Made by a program: the position numbers and the translations under genes. Below, piece after piece: positions 1-6,486 of a DNA stretch of 8,547 nucleotides. Source of the stretch: an uncultured Clostridia bacterium (GTDB lineage: Bacteria; Bacillota; Clostridia; Oscillospirales; Acutalibacteraceae). The first letter of the stretch is position 1. The number at the start of each line of letters is the position of its first letter. The notes below the pieces were generated by a model that did not search any database, was not told the DNA's origin, and saw nothing but the letters and a program-made list of their open reading frames with translations. The stretch spans positions 1 to 8,547 of the forward strand of contig CALGCE010000060.1 in assembly GCA_937884625.1 (NCBI GenBank), in the 5' to 3' direction.

Positions 1-92
1 CCATCACATGCACGCTGGTCTTTTCGAAGCTTCCCCCTCAACTACGCGTACACTTATTAAACAATAGATATAATAAAAGTTCAATAGTATAA
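1..92 (+). other. Left edge, no gene recognised; possibly the 3' end of a plus-strand gene
   Basis: All three plus-strand frames are open from the window edge and then close, at 58-60 (TAA), 65-67 (TAG) and 90-92 (TAA). The visible peptides are 19 to 29 residues and I recognise none of them. The first 50 or so bases are clearly richer in G+C than the rest of the window. A strong plus-direction terminator follows at 99-137, so some plus-strand transcript, coding or not, probably ends here. No minus-strand reading resembles the missing part of xseA. No tRNA or rRNA ending is recognisable. Confidence 0.3.
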
Positions 93-98
93 AATATT

Positions 99-137
99 AA
101 GCCCTATCATTCTTTTGAGGTTGATAGGGCTTTTTTT
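99..137 (+). terminator. Rho-independent terminator for a leftward off-window plus-strand gene
   Basis: A perfect 11-bp stem (99-109 paired with 122-132, core GCCCTATC/GATAGGGC) encloses a 12-nt loop and runs into seven T residues at 131-137. On the minus strand the flank is only loosely T-rich (TTAATATTTTAT), so the main direction is plus. It faces the minus-strand terminator at 142-170, which makes this a convergent junction. Confidence 0.85.
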
Positions 138-141
138 ATGT

Positions 142-170
142 AAAAAAAAAGAATAGTATTTACTATTCTT
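142..170 (-). terminator. Rho-independent terminator of the nusB-xseA unit
   Basis: On the minus strand, AAGAATAGTA (170-161) can pair with TACTATTCTT (158-149) around a 2-nt centre, more realistically a 9-bp stem with a 4-nt loop, followed by a run of T residues (150-142). The stem is AT-rich but perfect and the U-tract is long. It begins on the base after the xseA stop codon (173-171), so a ribosome at the stop would cover the hairpin. Confidence 0.75.
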
Positions 171-551
171 TTAAATTAAATCAATTTCTTCTAATTTTTC
201 TTTAATTTGCCTAAAACAGACAGCAAGGTCGCCTTCCCCTGCAACAGACATATCTTCTGCATAAAACTGATACTGTCCGTCTTTTTCGTACAAAGATACT
301 CTGCCTTTTACAGTTACCGACATACCGTCTTGGGGTTTAAACTTTACACGCATAGCAGACGATTTGAACATAACGCAATGAACTATCGCACCGCTATCTT
401 TAAGGGTAAAATACCAATGACCGCTTGAATAGTGGTCTTTAAAATTCGAAATTTCACCCGTTACACTAATAAGGTTAAGTTTAGTATCGCTTTCAATAAG
501 CGATTTTACATATAAATTAAGTTGGCTTACTGTAATAGACGTGTTAATCAT
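171..551 (-). CDS. xseA: Truncated exodeoxyribonuclease VII large subunit, N-terminal OB-fold domain only
   Basis: The 126-residue product matches the start of XseA: TVSQLNLYVKSLIE near residue 7, the family hallmark GEISNFK...SGHWYFTLKD at about 39-59, then MFKSSAMRVKFKP, a beta-strand pattern V.GRVSLYEKDGQYQFY, and GEGDLAVCFRQIKEKLEE leading to the stop. In full-length XseA (roughly 400 or more residues) this N-terminal OB fold binds single-stranded DNA, and the catalytic and XseB-binding parts follow. All of that is absent here. The sequence diverges exactly where the usual KL..EGLFD segment should continue, stops, and a terminator follows at once; xseB is also absent. No other frame restores the nuclease domain. 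The ATG at 551-549 overlaps the nusB stop by 8 nt (ATGATTAA), implying translational coupling; an in-frame TTG at 569 lies deeper inside nusB and is less likely. It is either a gene remnant or a stand-alone OB protein, probably without nuclease activity. Confidence 0.85.
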   Translation of the reverse strand: MINTSITVSQLNLYVKSLIESDTKLNLISVTGEISNFKDHYSSGHWYFTLKDSGAIVHCVMFKSSAMRVKFKPQDGMSVTVKGRVSLYEKDGQYQFYAEDMSVAGEGDLAVCFRQIKEKLEEIDLI

Positions 552-945
552 TTTCGGTCTGTTTAGCAACGGTGGATAAAATTCCGTTTACAAAGGAAGC
601 GTCTTCTTTTGTTGCATACTTTTTACATAATTCTACCGCTTCGTTTATTGAAACCGAAACGGGAATTTTATCACAGTATTTAATTTCGTATATTGCAAGT
701 CTTAAAACTGCAAGGGCGGTCTTTGAAATACGGTTAATACTCCAACCTACCGCACAGTTTGAAATAGTTTCGTCTAATACCGAAAGGTTGCCGTATACAC
801 CGAAATATACGTCCTTAATATAGTCATCAGGCTCAATATCTCTGACCTGTACCGCCAATTCCAAAACATTTTCGAGCGTATCGTTATTAAATTCCTTTTC
901 AAATATGAGTATAAACGCTTCTTCCCTTGCCTGTTTGCGTGTCAT
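544..945 (-). CDS. nusB: Transcription antitermination protein NusB
   Basis: NusB pairs with ribosomal protein S10 (NusE) and binds the boxA element of rRNA leaders to prevent premature termination. The 133-aa product has the usual family length and layout: an N-terminal TRKQAREEAFILIFE helix (residues 2-16), a central acidic helical part, then the conserved block RISKTALAVLRLAIYEI (about 77-93), the IPVSVSINEAVELCKKY helix and the closing SFVNGILSTVAK. The start is taken at 945 because GGTAGGTG sits just upstream; the longer reading from 990 would begin next to the -10 element and add an unconserved Cys-rich 15 residues. It is first in a two-gene unit with xseA, the usual nusB-xseA order in Firmicutes. 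Confidence 0.95.
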   Translation of the reverse strand: MTRKQAREEAFILIFEKEFNNDTLENVLELAVQVRDIEPDDYIKDVYFGVYGNLSVLDETISNCAVGWSINRISKTALAVLRLAIYEIKYCDKIPVSVSINEAVELCKKYATKEDASFVNGILSTVAKQTEND

Positions 946-959
946 ACCGCACCTACCTT
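946..959 (-). promoter_or_regulatory. nusB ribosome binding site
   Basis: On the minus strand the bases before the ATG at 945 read AAGGTAGGTGCGGT, a purine-rich Shine-Dalgarno region at normal spacing. It decides the start at 945 over the upstream in-frame ATG at 990, which has no comparable site. Confidence 0.7.
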
Positions 960-977
960 CACAAAATTCCAAAGTAC

Positions 978-1006
978 AGTATACACCCAAATAATCACTT
1001 TTTCAA
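978..1006 (-). promoter_or_regulatory. nusB promoter, sigma-A type
   Basis: Read on the minus strand, TTGAAA (1006-1001) and TATACT (983-978) are separated by exactly 17 bases, close to the sigma-70/sigma-A consensus. Transcription would start near 971, giving a leader of about 26 nt before the nusB ATG at 945. The position inside the longer nusB reading supports the shorter protein. Confidence 0.75.
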
Positions 1007-1048
1007 GCATATATGCAAAAAATATTCAAAAATTATGAATATATGCAT
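1007..1048. repeat. Small inverted and direct repeats between the divergent promoters
   Basis: ATATTCA (1022-1028) and TGAATAT (1036-1042) form a perfect 7-bp inverted repeat with a 7-bp spacer. ATATATGCA occurs directly repeated at 1009-1017 and 1039-1047, 30 bp apart, flanking the dyad; the first copy is part of the palindrome GCATATATGC (1007-1016). The cluster lies between the two -35 elements, where a shared regulator could bind. The DNA is very AT-rich, so chance matches are plausible and no known operator is recognised. Confidence 0.4.
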
Positions 1049-1063
1049 CCTAAATATATTTGG

Positions 1064-1092
1064 TTGACAATCATTTACAATAATGATAAAAT
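1064..1092 (+). promoter_or_regulatory. purB-glyA-ATPase operon promoter, sigma-A type
   Basis: A consensus -35 TTGACA (1064-1069) and a -10 TAAAAT (1087-1092) are separated by 17 bases, with an extended -10 TG at 1084-1085. Transcription should start near 1099, leaving a leader of about 27 nt. That is too short for a purine riboswitch or an attenuator, so regulation, if any, must act at the promoter. An AT-only palindrome AAATATATTT (1052-1061) lies just upstream and could act as an UP-like element. Confidence 0.85.
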
Positions 1093-1110
1093 AAACTAAA
1101 TATGTACTTA

Positions 1111-1125
1111 TGGGAGGGAGTATAT
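1111..1125 (+). promoter_or_regulatory. purB ribosome binding site
   Basis: GGGAGGGAG (1112-1120) is followed by a 5-base spacer and the ATG at 1126. This strong site selects 1126 as the start and excludes the in-frame ATG at 1102, which lies upstream of it and only a few bases from the predicted transcription start. Confidence 0.85.
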
Positions 1126-2562
1126 ATGCCAGATTTGAAAGAAAGTTATATATCTCCGTTTTCTACTCGCTATGCGAGCAGTGAAATGCAACATATATTT
1201 TCTGAAAATTTCAAATTCCGAACTTGGCGTCGGCTTTGGATTGCACTTGCCCGTTCCGAGCAAAAATTAGGTCTTGACATTACCGACGAACAGATTAAGG
1301 AACTTGAAGACAATAAAGACAATATTAATTATGATGTTGCCGAAGAACGTGAAAAGGTTGTCCGTCACGACGTTATGAGCCACGTATACGCATACGGAAA
1401 ACAGTGTCCAACGGCTGAGCCTATTATTCACCTTGGTGCTACGAGTTGTTCCGTCGGCGATAATACCGATGTTGTAATTATTAAGGAAGCATCAAAACTT
1501 GTCCTTAAAAAAGCAACTCAGGTGCTTAAAAATTTGTCGGACTTTGCAGAAAAGTATAAGGCTGTCCCCTGTCTTGCGTATACACATTTACAACCGGCAC
1601 AACTGACAACTGTCGGAAAACGTGCAACGTTGTGGATGAACGAACTTGTATATGATATTGAAAATCTTGAATTTCAAATATCAAGACTCAGGCTTTTAGG
1701 TTCAAAAGGCACTACGGGTACGCAGGCAAGTTTTATGGAACTTTTTAACAATGATGAAAACAAGGTAAAAGAACTTGAAAATCTAATTGCAAAAGAAATG
1801 GGATTTGAGTCCTGCGTTGCGGTATCGGGACAAACCTATTCACGAAAGGTAGACGCCTACATTTTATCCGTACTTTCAGGGTTTGCACAGAGTGCGTATA
1901 AATTTTCAAACGATTTAAGACTTTTGCAATCCTTTGAAGAAATGGAAGAGCCGTTCGGTAAATCCCAAATAGGCTCATCTGCTATGCCATACAAACGTAA
2001 CCCGATGAGGTGTGAGCGTATATCTGCCCTTGCAAGATATGTAATTTGTGACGCACTTAATCCTGCGTTTACGTCCTCTACCCAGTGGTTTGAGCGTACA
2101 CTTGACGACAGTGCAAACAGACGAATATCGGTAGCGGAAGCGTTTTTGGCGGTTGATGCAATTCTTAATATTTACATAAACGTAACATCAGGTCTTGTGG
2201 TTTATGAAAAGGTCATCGAGCGTAGAGTTATGGAAAAATTGCCGTTTATGGCTACCGAAAATATTATGATGGAATCGGTTAAACGTGGCGGTGACCGTCA
2301 AGAATTACACGAAATCATAAGGGTGTATTCTCACGAGGCGGCGGCTAAGGTAAAACTCGAAGGCGGACAGAACAATCTTATTGATAAAATTGCCGATGAT
2401 GAGCGTATACCGCTTAACAAAGAGGAAATACTCTCTCAACTGCAACCCTCAAAGTATATTGGAAGAAGTGTTTCACAGGTAGAAGAATTTATAAGTAACA
2501 GTGTAAATCCGATACTTGAAAAATACTACTCAAATGAAATAAAATCAGAATTAAATGTGTAA
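1126..2562 (+). CDS. purB: Adenylosuccinate lyase (PurB)
   Basis: This cytosolic enzyme of the fumarase/aspartase superfamily catalyses two purine steps: SAICAR to AICAR plus fumarate, and adenylosuccinate to AMP plus fumarate. The 478-aa product carries the superfamily signature GSSAMPYKRNP; the mobile catalytic-loop serines are S284/S285. Other conserved blocks are IHLGATSCSVGDNTD, YTHLQPAQLTTVGKR with H154 at the position of the catalytic histidine, KGTTGTQASF, QWFERTLDDSANRR and LPFMATENI. Length and these blocks place it in the longer subgroup that also contains animal ADSL, rather than the roughly 430-residue B. subtilis-like type. It is the first gene of a plus-strand operon; its stop codon overlaps the glyA ribosome binding site. 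No catalytic residue appears to be missing. Confidence 0.97.
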   Translation: MPDLKESYISPFSTRYASSEMQHIFSENFKFRTWRRLWIALARSEQKLGLDITDEQIKELEDNKDNINYDVAEEREKVVRHDVMSHVYAYGKQCPTAEPIIHLGATSCSVGDNTDVVIIKEASKLVLKKATQVLKNLSDFAEKYKAVPCLAYTHLQPAQLTTVGKRATLWMNELVYDIENLEFQISRLRLLGSKGTTGTQASFMELFNNDENKVKELENLIAKEMGFESCVAVSGQTYSRKVDAYILSVLSGFAQSAYKFSNDLRLLQSFEEMEEPFGKSQIGSSAMPYKRNPMRCERISALARYVICDALNPAFTSSTQWFERTLDDSANRRISVAEAFLAVDAILNIYINVTSGLVVYEKVIERRVMEKLPFMATENIMMESVKRGGDRQELHEIIRVYSHEAAAKVKLEGGQNNLIDKIADDERIPLNKEEILSQLQPSKYIGRSVSQVEEFISNSVNPILEKYYSNEIKSELNV

Positions 2563-2577
2563 AGGAAGTATATTAAA

Positions 2578-3816
2578 ATGAATTTTTTTGATGAACTTAA
2601 AAACTATGACAGTGAGGTTGCAAATGCCTGCAATCTTGAACTTGAACGCCAACAGCACAATATTGAACTTATTGCATCGGAAAATATTGTATCAAAGGCT
2701 GTTTTGTTGGCGGCAGGAAGCGTACTTACAAACAAGTATGCAGAAGGTTATCCTGCACACCGTTATTACGGCGGTTGCCAATGTGTTGATATAGTTGAGG
2801 AAATAGCAAGAGAACGTGCTAAAAAACTTTTCGGTGCAGAACACGCAAACGTACAACCGCACAGTGGAGCGAGTGCCAACCTTGCAGTTTTCTTTGCACT
2901 TCTTGAAACGGGCGATACCGTTATGGGTATGAACTTACAGCATGGCGGACATCTTTCACATGGCTCCCCCGTTAATATTTCGGGTAAATACTTTAATGTT
3001 GTTCCCTACGGTGTAAACGATGAAACCGAAATGATTGACTATGAGCAGATGCGTAAAACCGCACTCGAATGTAAGCCTAAATTAATCGTTGTAGGTGCGA
3101 GTGCATATTCAAGAATTATTGACTTTAAGCGTTGCAGAGAAATTGCAGACGAAGTCGGTGCTTACCTAATGGTAGATATGGCACATATTGCAGGTCTTGT
3201 AGCCGCAGGTGTACATCCGTCACCCGTACCTTATGCAGATGTTGTTACAACTACTACCCACAAGACTTTAAGAGGTCCACGTGGCGGTTTAATTCTTTGC
3301 AAGGAAGAATATGCAAAGAAGATTGATAAAGCGATATTCCCCGGTGTTCAGGGCGGTCCTCTTATGCACATAATTGCCGCCAAGGCAGTAGCATTAGGCG
3401 AGGCACTTACCGATGAATTTAAAGATTATCAAAAACAGATTGTAAAGAATGCATCTGTTTTAAGTAAGGAACTCATAAGAAGCGGTATTGATATAGTATC
3501 GGGCGGTACGGATAACCACCTAATGCTGCTTAAACTTAACCGTTTCGGTGTTACAGGTAAAGAACTTGAAGCACGTCTTGATGAGGTTCACATTACCGCT
3601 AACAAAAACACCATTCCAAACGACCCGAATAAGCCTACCATTACAAGCGGTCTTAGAATAGGTACACCTGCCGTAACAACACGTGGATTTAAGGAAGAAG
3701 AAATGTTACTTATTGCAGGATTTATTAAAGATGCTATTTTTGATTTTGATGCCAATGCAGAACGTATTTCAAAGGAAGTACAAGAACTTTGTGCAAAATT
3801 CCCGATTTACGGTTAA
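2578..3816 (+). CDS. glyA: Serine hydroxymethyltransferase (GlyA)
   Basis: This PLP enzyme interconverts serine plus tetrahydrofolate with glycine plus 5,10-methylene-tetrahydrofolate in the cytosol and is the main one-carbon source for purine, thymidylate and methionine synthesis. The 412-aa product has the normal bacterial length. Visible landmarks are [12 protein letters not shown] (28-39), the substrate loop [15 protein letters not shown] (52-66), PHSGASAN near 94-101, GGHLSHG near 123-129, [11 protein letters not shown] near 199-209 with cofactor-contacting D200 and H203, the Schiff-base lysine K229 in [14 protein letters not shown], and R360 in SGLRIGTPA for the substrate carboxylate. 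The start follows AAGGAAG (2562-2568) with a 9-base spacer. It lies 15 bp after purB, so the two are almost certainly co-transcribed, which suits supply of glycine and one-carbon units to purine synthesis. Confidence 0.97.
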   Translation: MNFFDELKNYDSEVANACNLELERQQHNIELIASENIVSKAVLLAAGSVLTNKYAEGYPAHRYYGGCQCVDIVEEIARERAKKLFGAEHANVQPHSGASANLAVFFALLETGDTVMGMNLQHGGHLSHGSPVNISGKYFNVVPYGVNDETEMIDYEQMRKTALECKPKLIVVGASAYSRIIDFKRCREIADEVGAYLMVDMAHIAGLVAAGVHPSPVPYADVVTTTTHKTLRGPRGGLILCKEEYAKKIDKAIFPGVQGGPLMHIIAAKAVALGEALTDEFKDYQKQIVKNASVLSKELIRSGIDIVSGGTDNHLMLLKLNRFGVTGKELEARLDEVHITANKNTIPNDPNKPTITSGLRIGTPAVTTRGFKEEEMLLIAGFIKDAIFDFDANAERISKEVQELCAKFPIYG

Positions 3817-3837
3817 TTTATTTTACGGAGTGATGAA

Positions 3838-6417
3838 ATGATTTGGCACAGTTCTGAAATTAGTGAGGTTTTAGGCGAACTGTCGGTTGACAAGGAAATG
3901 GGACTTGCAAACGGCGTTGCGGATATGCGTCTTGAACAAAACGGGCATAACGTTATTGAGAATATCGAAAAGCCCACTTATTTCAAACGATTTATTACAC
4001 AAATAAACACCAAATCCGTATACATTCTGACTATTGTGGCAATAATCAGTTTTGTTATTTCGCTTGTATATAAGCAAAGTAATTTTTACTCTCCCCTGCT
4101 TATAATTGCCATAATAGTGTTAAATGCACTCATCAGTGCGTTTAACATATATAGGGGCGACGATGCGTTAAATTCTCTTAAAAGTGTAACCAATCCTAAG
4201 TCTACCGTATTGCGTGACGGAATAGTAAAACTCGTTTTATCTGATGAACTTGTAGTCGGCGATATTATGTTGCTTAAAGAGGGCGACTATATTACTGCCG
4301 ACGCAAGGCTAATTGAAACAGACGGTTTTCGTTGTAACGAGTCGGCACTGACAGGAGAAAGCATACCCGTAGAAAAAAACGCCGATATAACGGTTGACGA
4401 CATAACTCCCGTTGAGGGCAGAAGTAATATGGTATTTTCGGGTTGCAATGTTGTGCACGGTACTGCAAAAGCCGTAGTGGTTGCAACGGGACTTGATACC
4501 GAAATCGGTCATACATCCTCAATATTACAACAAACGGGCGAAGATAAGTTACCGTTGCAGTCTGCCCTTGACAATACGGGAAAACTTGTTAATACGATAA
4601 TAATTTTTATTTGTGTTATAACTTTTATAATAGGGCTTATACAGAATTTTCACAGTGACGAACCCTTTGCAAGTATGACTGTAAGGACAATGCTAAACTC
4701 TATTGCTTTGGCGGTTGCCGCCATACCCGAAGGACTGCCTGCAATTTCTACGGTTGTTATAGCACTGGGCCTTAACAGAATAGTAAGAGACGGTATAATA
4801 ATTAAAAAAACCGAAGCAATTGAAATGCTCGGAAAAACAACCGTTATATGTTCTGATAAAACAGGCGTGCTCACTAGAAATAAAATGACGTTAAGTTGCA
4901 TATTTGACGGCGAACAGACAATAGAACTTGAAAGTGGCGATATAGACGAAAGGTCTGCTATGGCACTCCGTCTTGCCGCCACCTGTTCTACGCTTGATAA
5001 CGATTCTACCGAACAGGCAATTAAGAATGCATGTATGAAGTATAATTCTATGTCACAGCAAGACATTGAAAACACCTTCCCGAGAGTCGGTATTATCCCG
5101 TTTGATTCTGACAGAAAAACGATGACAAGTATTAATATGATTAACGGAAAACCGTTTGCCATTGTAAAAGGTGCTGCTGAAAACGTCATACCTAACTGTG
5201 TAGGGTGCGATATAAACAAAATACTTGAAATGAATAACAGTATGGCGGAAAATGCGTTAAGGGTTGTATGTATTGCAATACGTCCGCTTGATGATATTCC
5301 TGCCAATCCAACGCCCGACAGTATTGAAAATAATTTAACGTTTGTAGGTTTGTTAGGACTTGACGACCCACCACGCAAGGAGGCAATAGACGGTATTGCG
5401 ACCTGCGATAATGCAGGAATACACACCGTTATGATAACGGGTGATAATCTTCTTACCGCAAAAGCGGTAGCAAGAAGAATAGGAATACTTAAAAACGGAA
5501 CAGAAGCGATAAGCGGAAGTGACCTTGCAAAACTTTCCGATGAAGAATTAAAAGGCAACATAAAAAAATACAGTGTTTTTGCAAGGATAACTCCGCAGGA
5601 TAAGTTGCGGATAGTTAAGGCATTTAAGGATTGCGGCGAAACGGTAACCGTCACGGGTGAAAATTTCAACGACAGTGACGTACTTTTAACTGCCGACGTC
5701 GGTTGTGCTATGGGTAAACTCGGCACCGATATCGCAAAGGGAAATGCGGATATTATTATTTCAAACAATAATTTTATATCGGTTGTAAATGCGATACGGG
5801 AAAGCAGAGGGCTTTTTGCAAACATAAAGAAATCGGTTACATATTTGCTCAGTTGTAACTTTGGCGAGATACTTACATATATCATAGGTATGTTAATATT
5901 CGGCGTACCTCCCCTTGCCGCCGTACAACTGCTCTGGATTAACCTACTTACCGATTGTGCCCCTGCAATATCTTTAAGCAAAGAAAAAGCAGAAAACGGC
6001 GTAATGTTTGAAAAACCGACACTTGGACGTATTTTAGATTTTCATTCGGTTTTAAACATATTGATTGAAGCAATGTATATTTCTTTTATATCTGTTCTCT
6101 CATACTTTATCGGTATCAAATGGGGTGCTGATATTGCCGTTACGATGGCTTTTGCTACTATCGGTATAACGCAGATTTTTCATTCGTTTAACATAAGGAC
6201 AACACGTTCTGTATTTACGGTAAAACCGAAAACAAACAGATTTATGGAAATCTCAACCATAATTACGTTGTTTATAATGCTGTTTACGATTTTAACTCCC
6301 GTAGGTGCTGTTTTGGGACTGAAAGTCCTTACAACAACTCAATTCTTTATAAGTTTCGGTTTGGCAATATCAATTATACCGTTTTGTGAAATTATGAAAT
6401 TTATTAAACGCTTTTAA
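3838..6417 (+). CDS. P2-type cation-transporting ATPase, Ca2+-pump-like, with altered P-domain motifs
   Basis: The 859-aa membrane pump has the full P-type layout: a cation-ATPase N-terminal region, helices M1-M2 (about 60-106), an actuator domain with TGES at 172-175, M3-M4 (250-312) with PEGLP at 297-301, phosphorylation aspartate D340 in DKTGVLT, a nucleotide domain with DSDRKTM and KGAAE (444-448), DPPR and MITGD (532-536), then M5-M10 (667-855). Ion-site residues of the SERCA/PMR1 group are present: E298 in M4, N674 and E677 in NFGE of M5, and N702, T705 and D706 in NLLTD of M6. The M8 acidic residue of SERCA site I is not evident, suggesting one Ca2+ per cycle. Two motifs are unusual: DKTGTLT reads DKTGVLT, and the hinge TGDGxNDAP reads TGENFNDSD (606-614), with Glu replacing the Mg2+-ligand Asp. 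Start by GGAG (3827-3830); 21 bp after glyA. Substrate is inferred, with Mn2+ or other cations possible. Confidence 0.9.
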   Translation: MIWHSSEISEVLGELSVDKEMGLANGVADMRLEQNGHNVIENIEKPTYFKRFITQINTKSVYILTIVAIISFVISLVYKQSNFYSPLLIIAIIVLNALISAFNIYRGDDALNSLKSVTNPKSTVLRDGIVKLVLSDELVVGDIMLLKEGDYITADARLIETDGFRCNESALTGESIPVEKNADITVDDITPVEGRSNMVFSGCNVVHGTAKAVVVATGLDTEIGHTSSILQQTGEDKLPLQSALDNTGKLVNTIIIFICVITFIIGLIQNFHSDEPFASMTVRTMLNSIALAVAAIPEGLPAISTVVIALGLNRIVRDGIIIKKTEAIEMLGKTTVICSDKTGVLTRNKMTLSCIFDGEQTIELESGDIDERSAMALRLAATCSTLDNDSTEQAIKNACMKYNSMSQQDIENTFPRVGIIPFDSDRKTMTSINMINGKPFAIVKGAAENVIPNCVGCDINKILEMNNSMAENALRVVCIAIRPLDDIPANPTPDSIENNLTFVGLLGLDDPPRKEAIDGIATCDNAGIHTVMITGDNLLTAKAVARRIGILKNGTEAISGSDLAKLSDEELKGNIKKYSVFARITPQDKLRIVKAFKDCGETVTVTGENFNDSDVLLTADVGCAMGKLGTDIAKGNADIIISNNNFISVVNAIRESRGLFANIKKSVTYLLSCNFGEILTYIIGMLIFGVPPLAAVQLLWINLLTDCAPAISLSKEKAENGVMFEKPTLGRILDFHSVLNILIEAMYISFISVLSYFIGIKWGADIAVTMAFATIGITQIFHSFNIRTTRSVFTVKPKTNRFMEISTIITLFIMLFTILTPVGAVLGLKVLTTTQFFISFGLAISIIPFCEIMKFIKRF

Positions 6418-6432
6418 TAATAAAATAAAAGC

Positions 6433-6476
6433 AGAGCATATTAAGCATGAATTTTTGCTTAATATGCTCTTTTTTT
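6433..6476. terminator. Terminator shared by the purB operon and clpC
   Basis: A perfect 15-bp stem (6433-6447 with 6456-6470, core GAGCATATTAAGCA) encloses an 8-nt loop and is followed by a T run through 6476. In the minus direction the same hairpin is followed by GCTTTTATTTTATT, so it can also end clpC transcripts. It fills the 69-bp gap between the two convergent stop codons, and the gap holds nothing else. Confidence 0.93.
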
Positions 6477-6486
6477 AGGCTCTTAT

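Noticed and set aside
20..52. Restriction-site-like strings (TTCGAA, AAGCTT, ACGCGT) suggesting a cloning or adapter artefact at the left edge
   Set aside because: Three six-base palindromes in a short stretch can arise by chance, and no vector or adapter sequence is recognisable.
142..170. The hairpin after xseA as an insertion-sequence end or recombination site
   Set aside because: It is a short hairpin followed by a T run in the direction of transcription, better explained as an intrinsic terminator; no transposase, target duplication or second copy is visible in the window.
946..990. A 15-residue N-terminal extension of NusB starting at 990
   Set aside because: The -10 element and predicted transcription start lie inside this stretch, the residues are unlike NusB N-termini, and a good ribosome binding site precedes the ATG at 945.
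1102..1125. An 8-residue extension of PurB from the ATG at 1102
   Set aside because: The strong GGGAGGGAG site lies downstream of this ATG and at correct spacing for 1126; the earlier ATG has almost no leader.
1093..1125. A purine riboswitch or attenuator before purB
   Set aside because: The predicted leader is only about 27 nt and contains no aptamer-like or terminator-like structure.
4650..5981. A 443-codon open reading frame on the minus strand, antisense to the ATPase
   Set aside because: It lies wholly inside the well-supported ATPase gene, has a Ser/Ile/Pro-rich composition typical of an antisense shadow, and resembles no known family.
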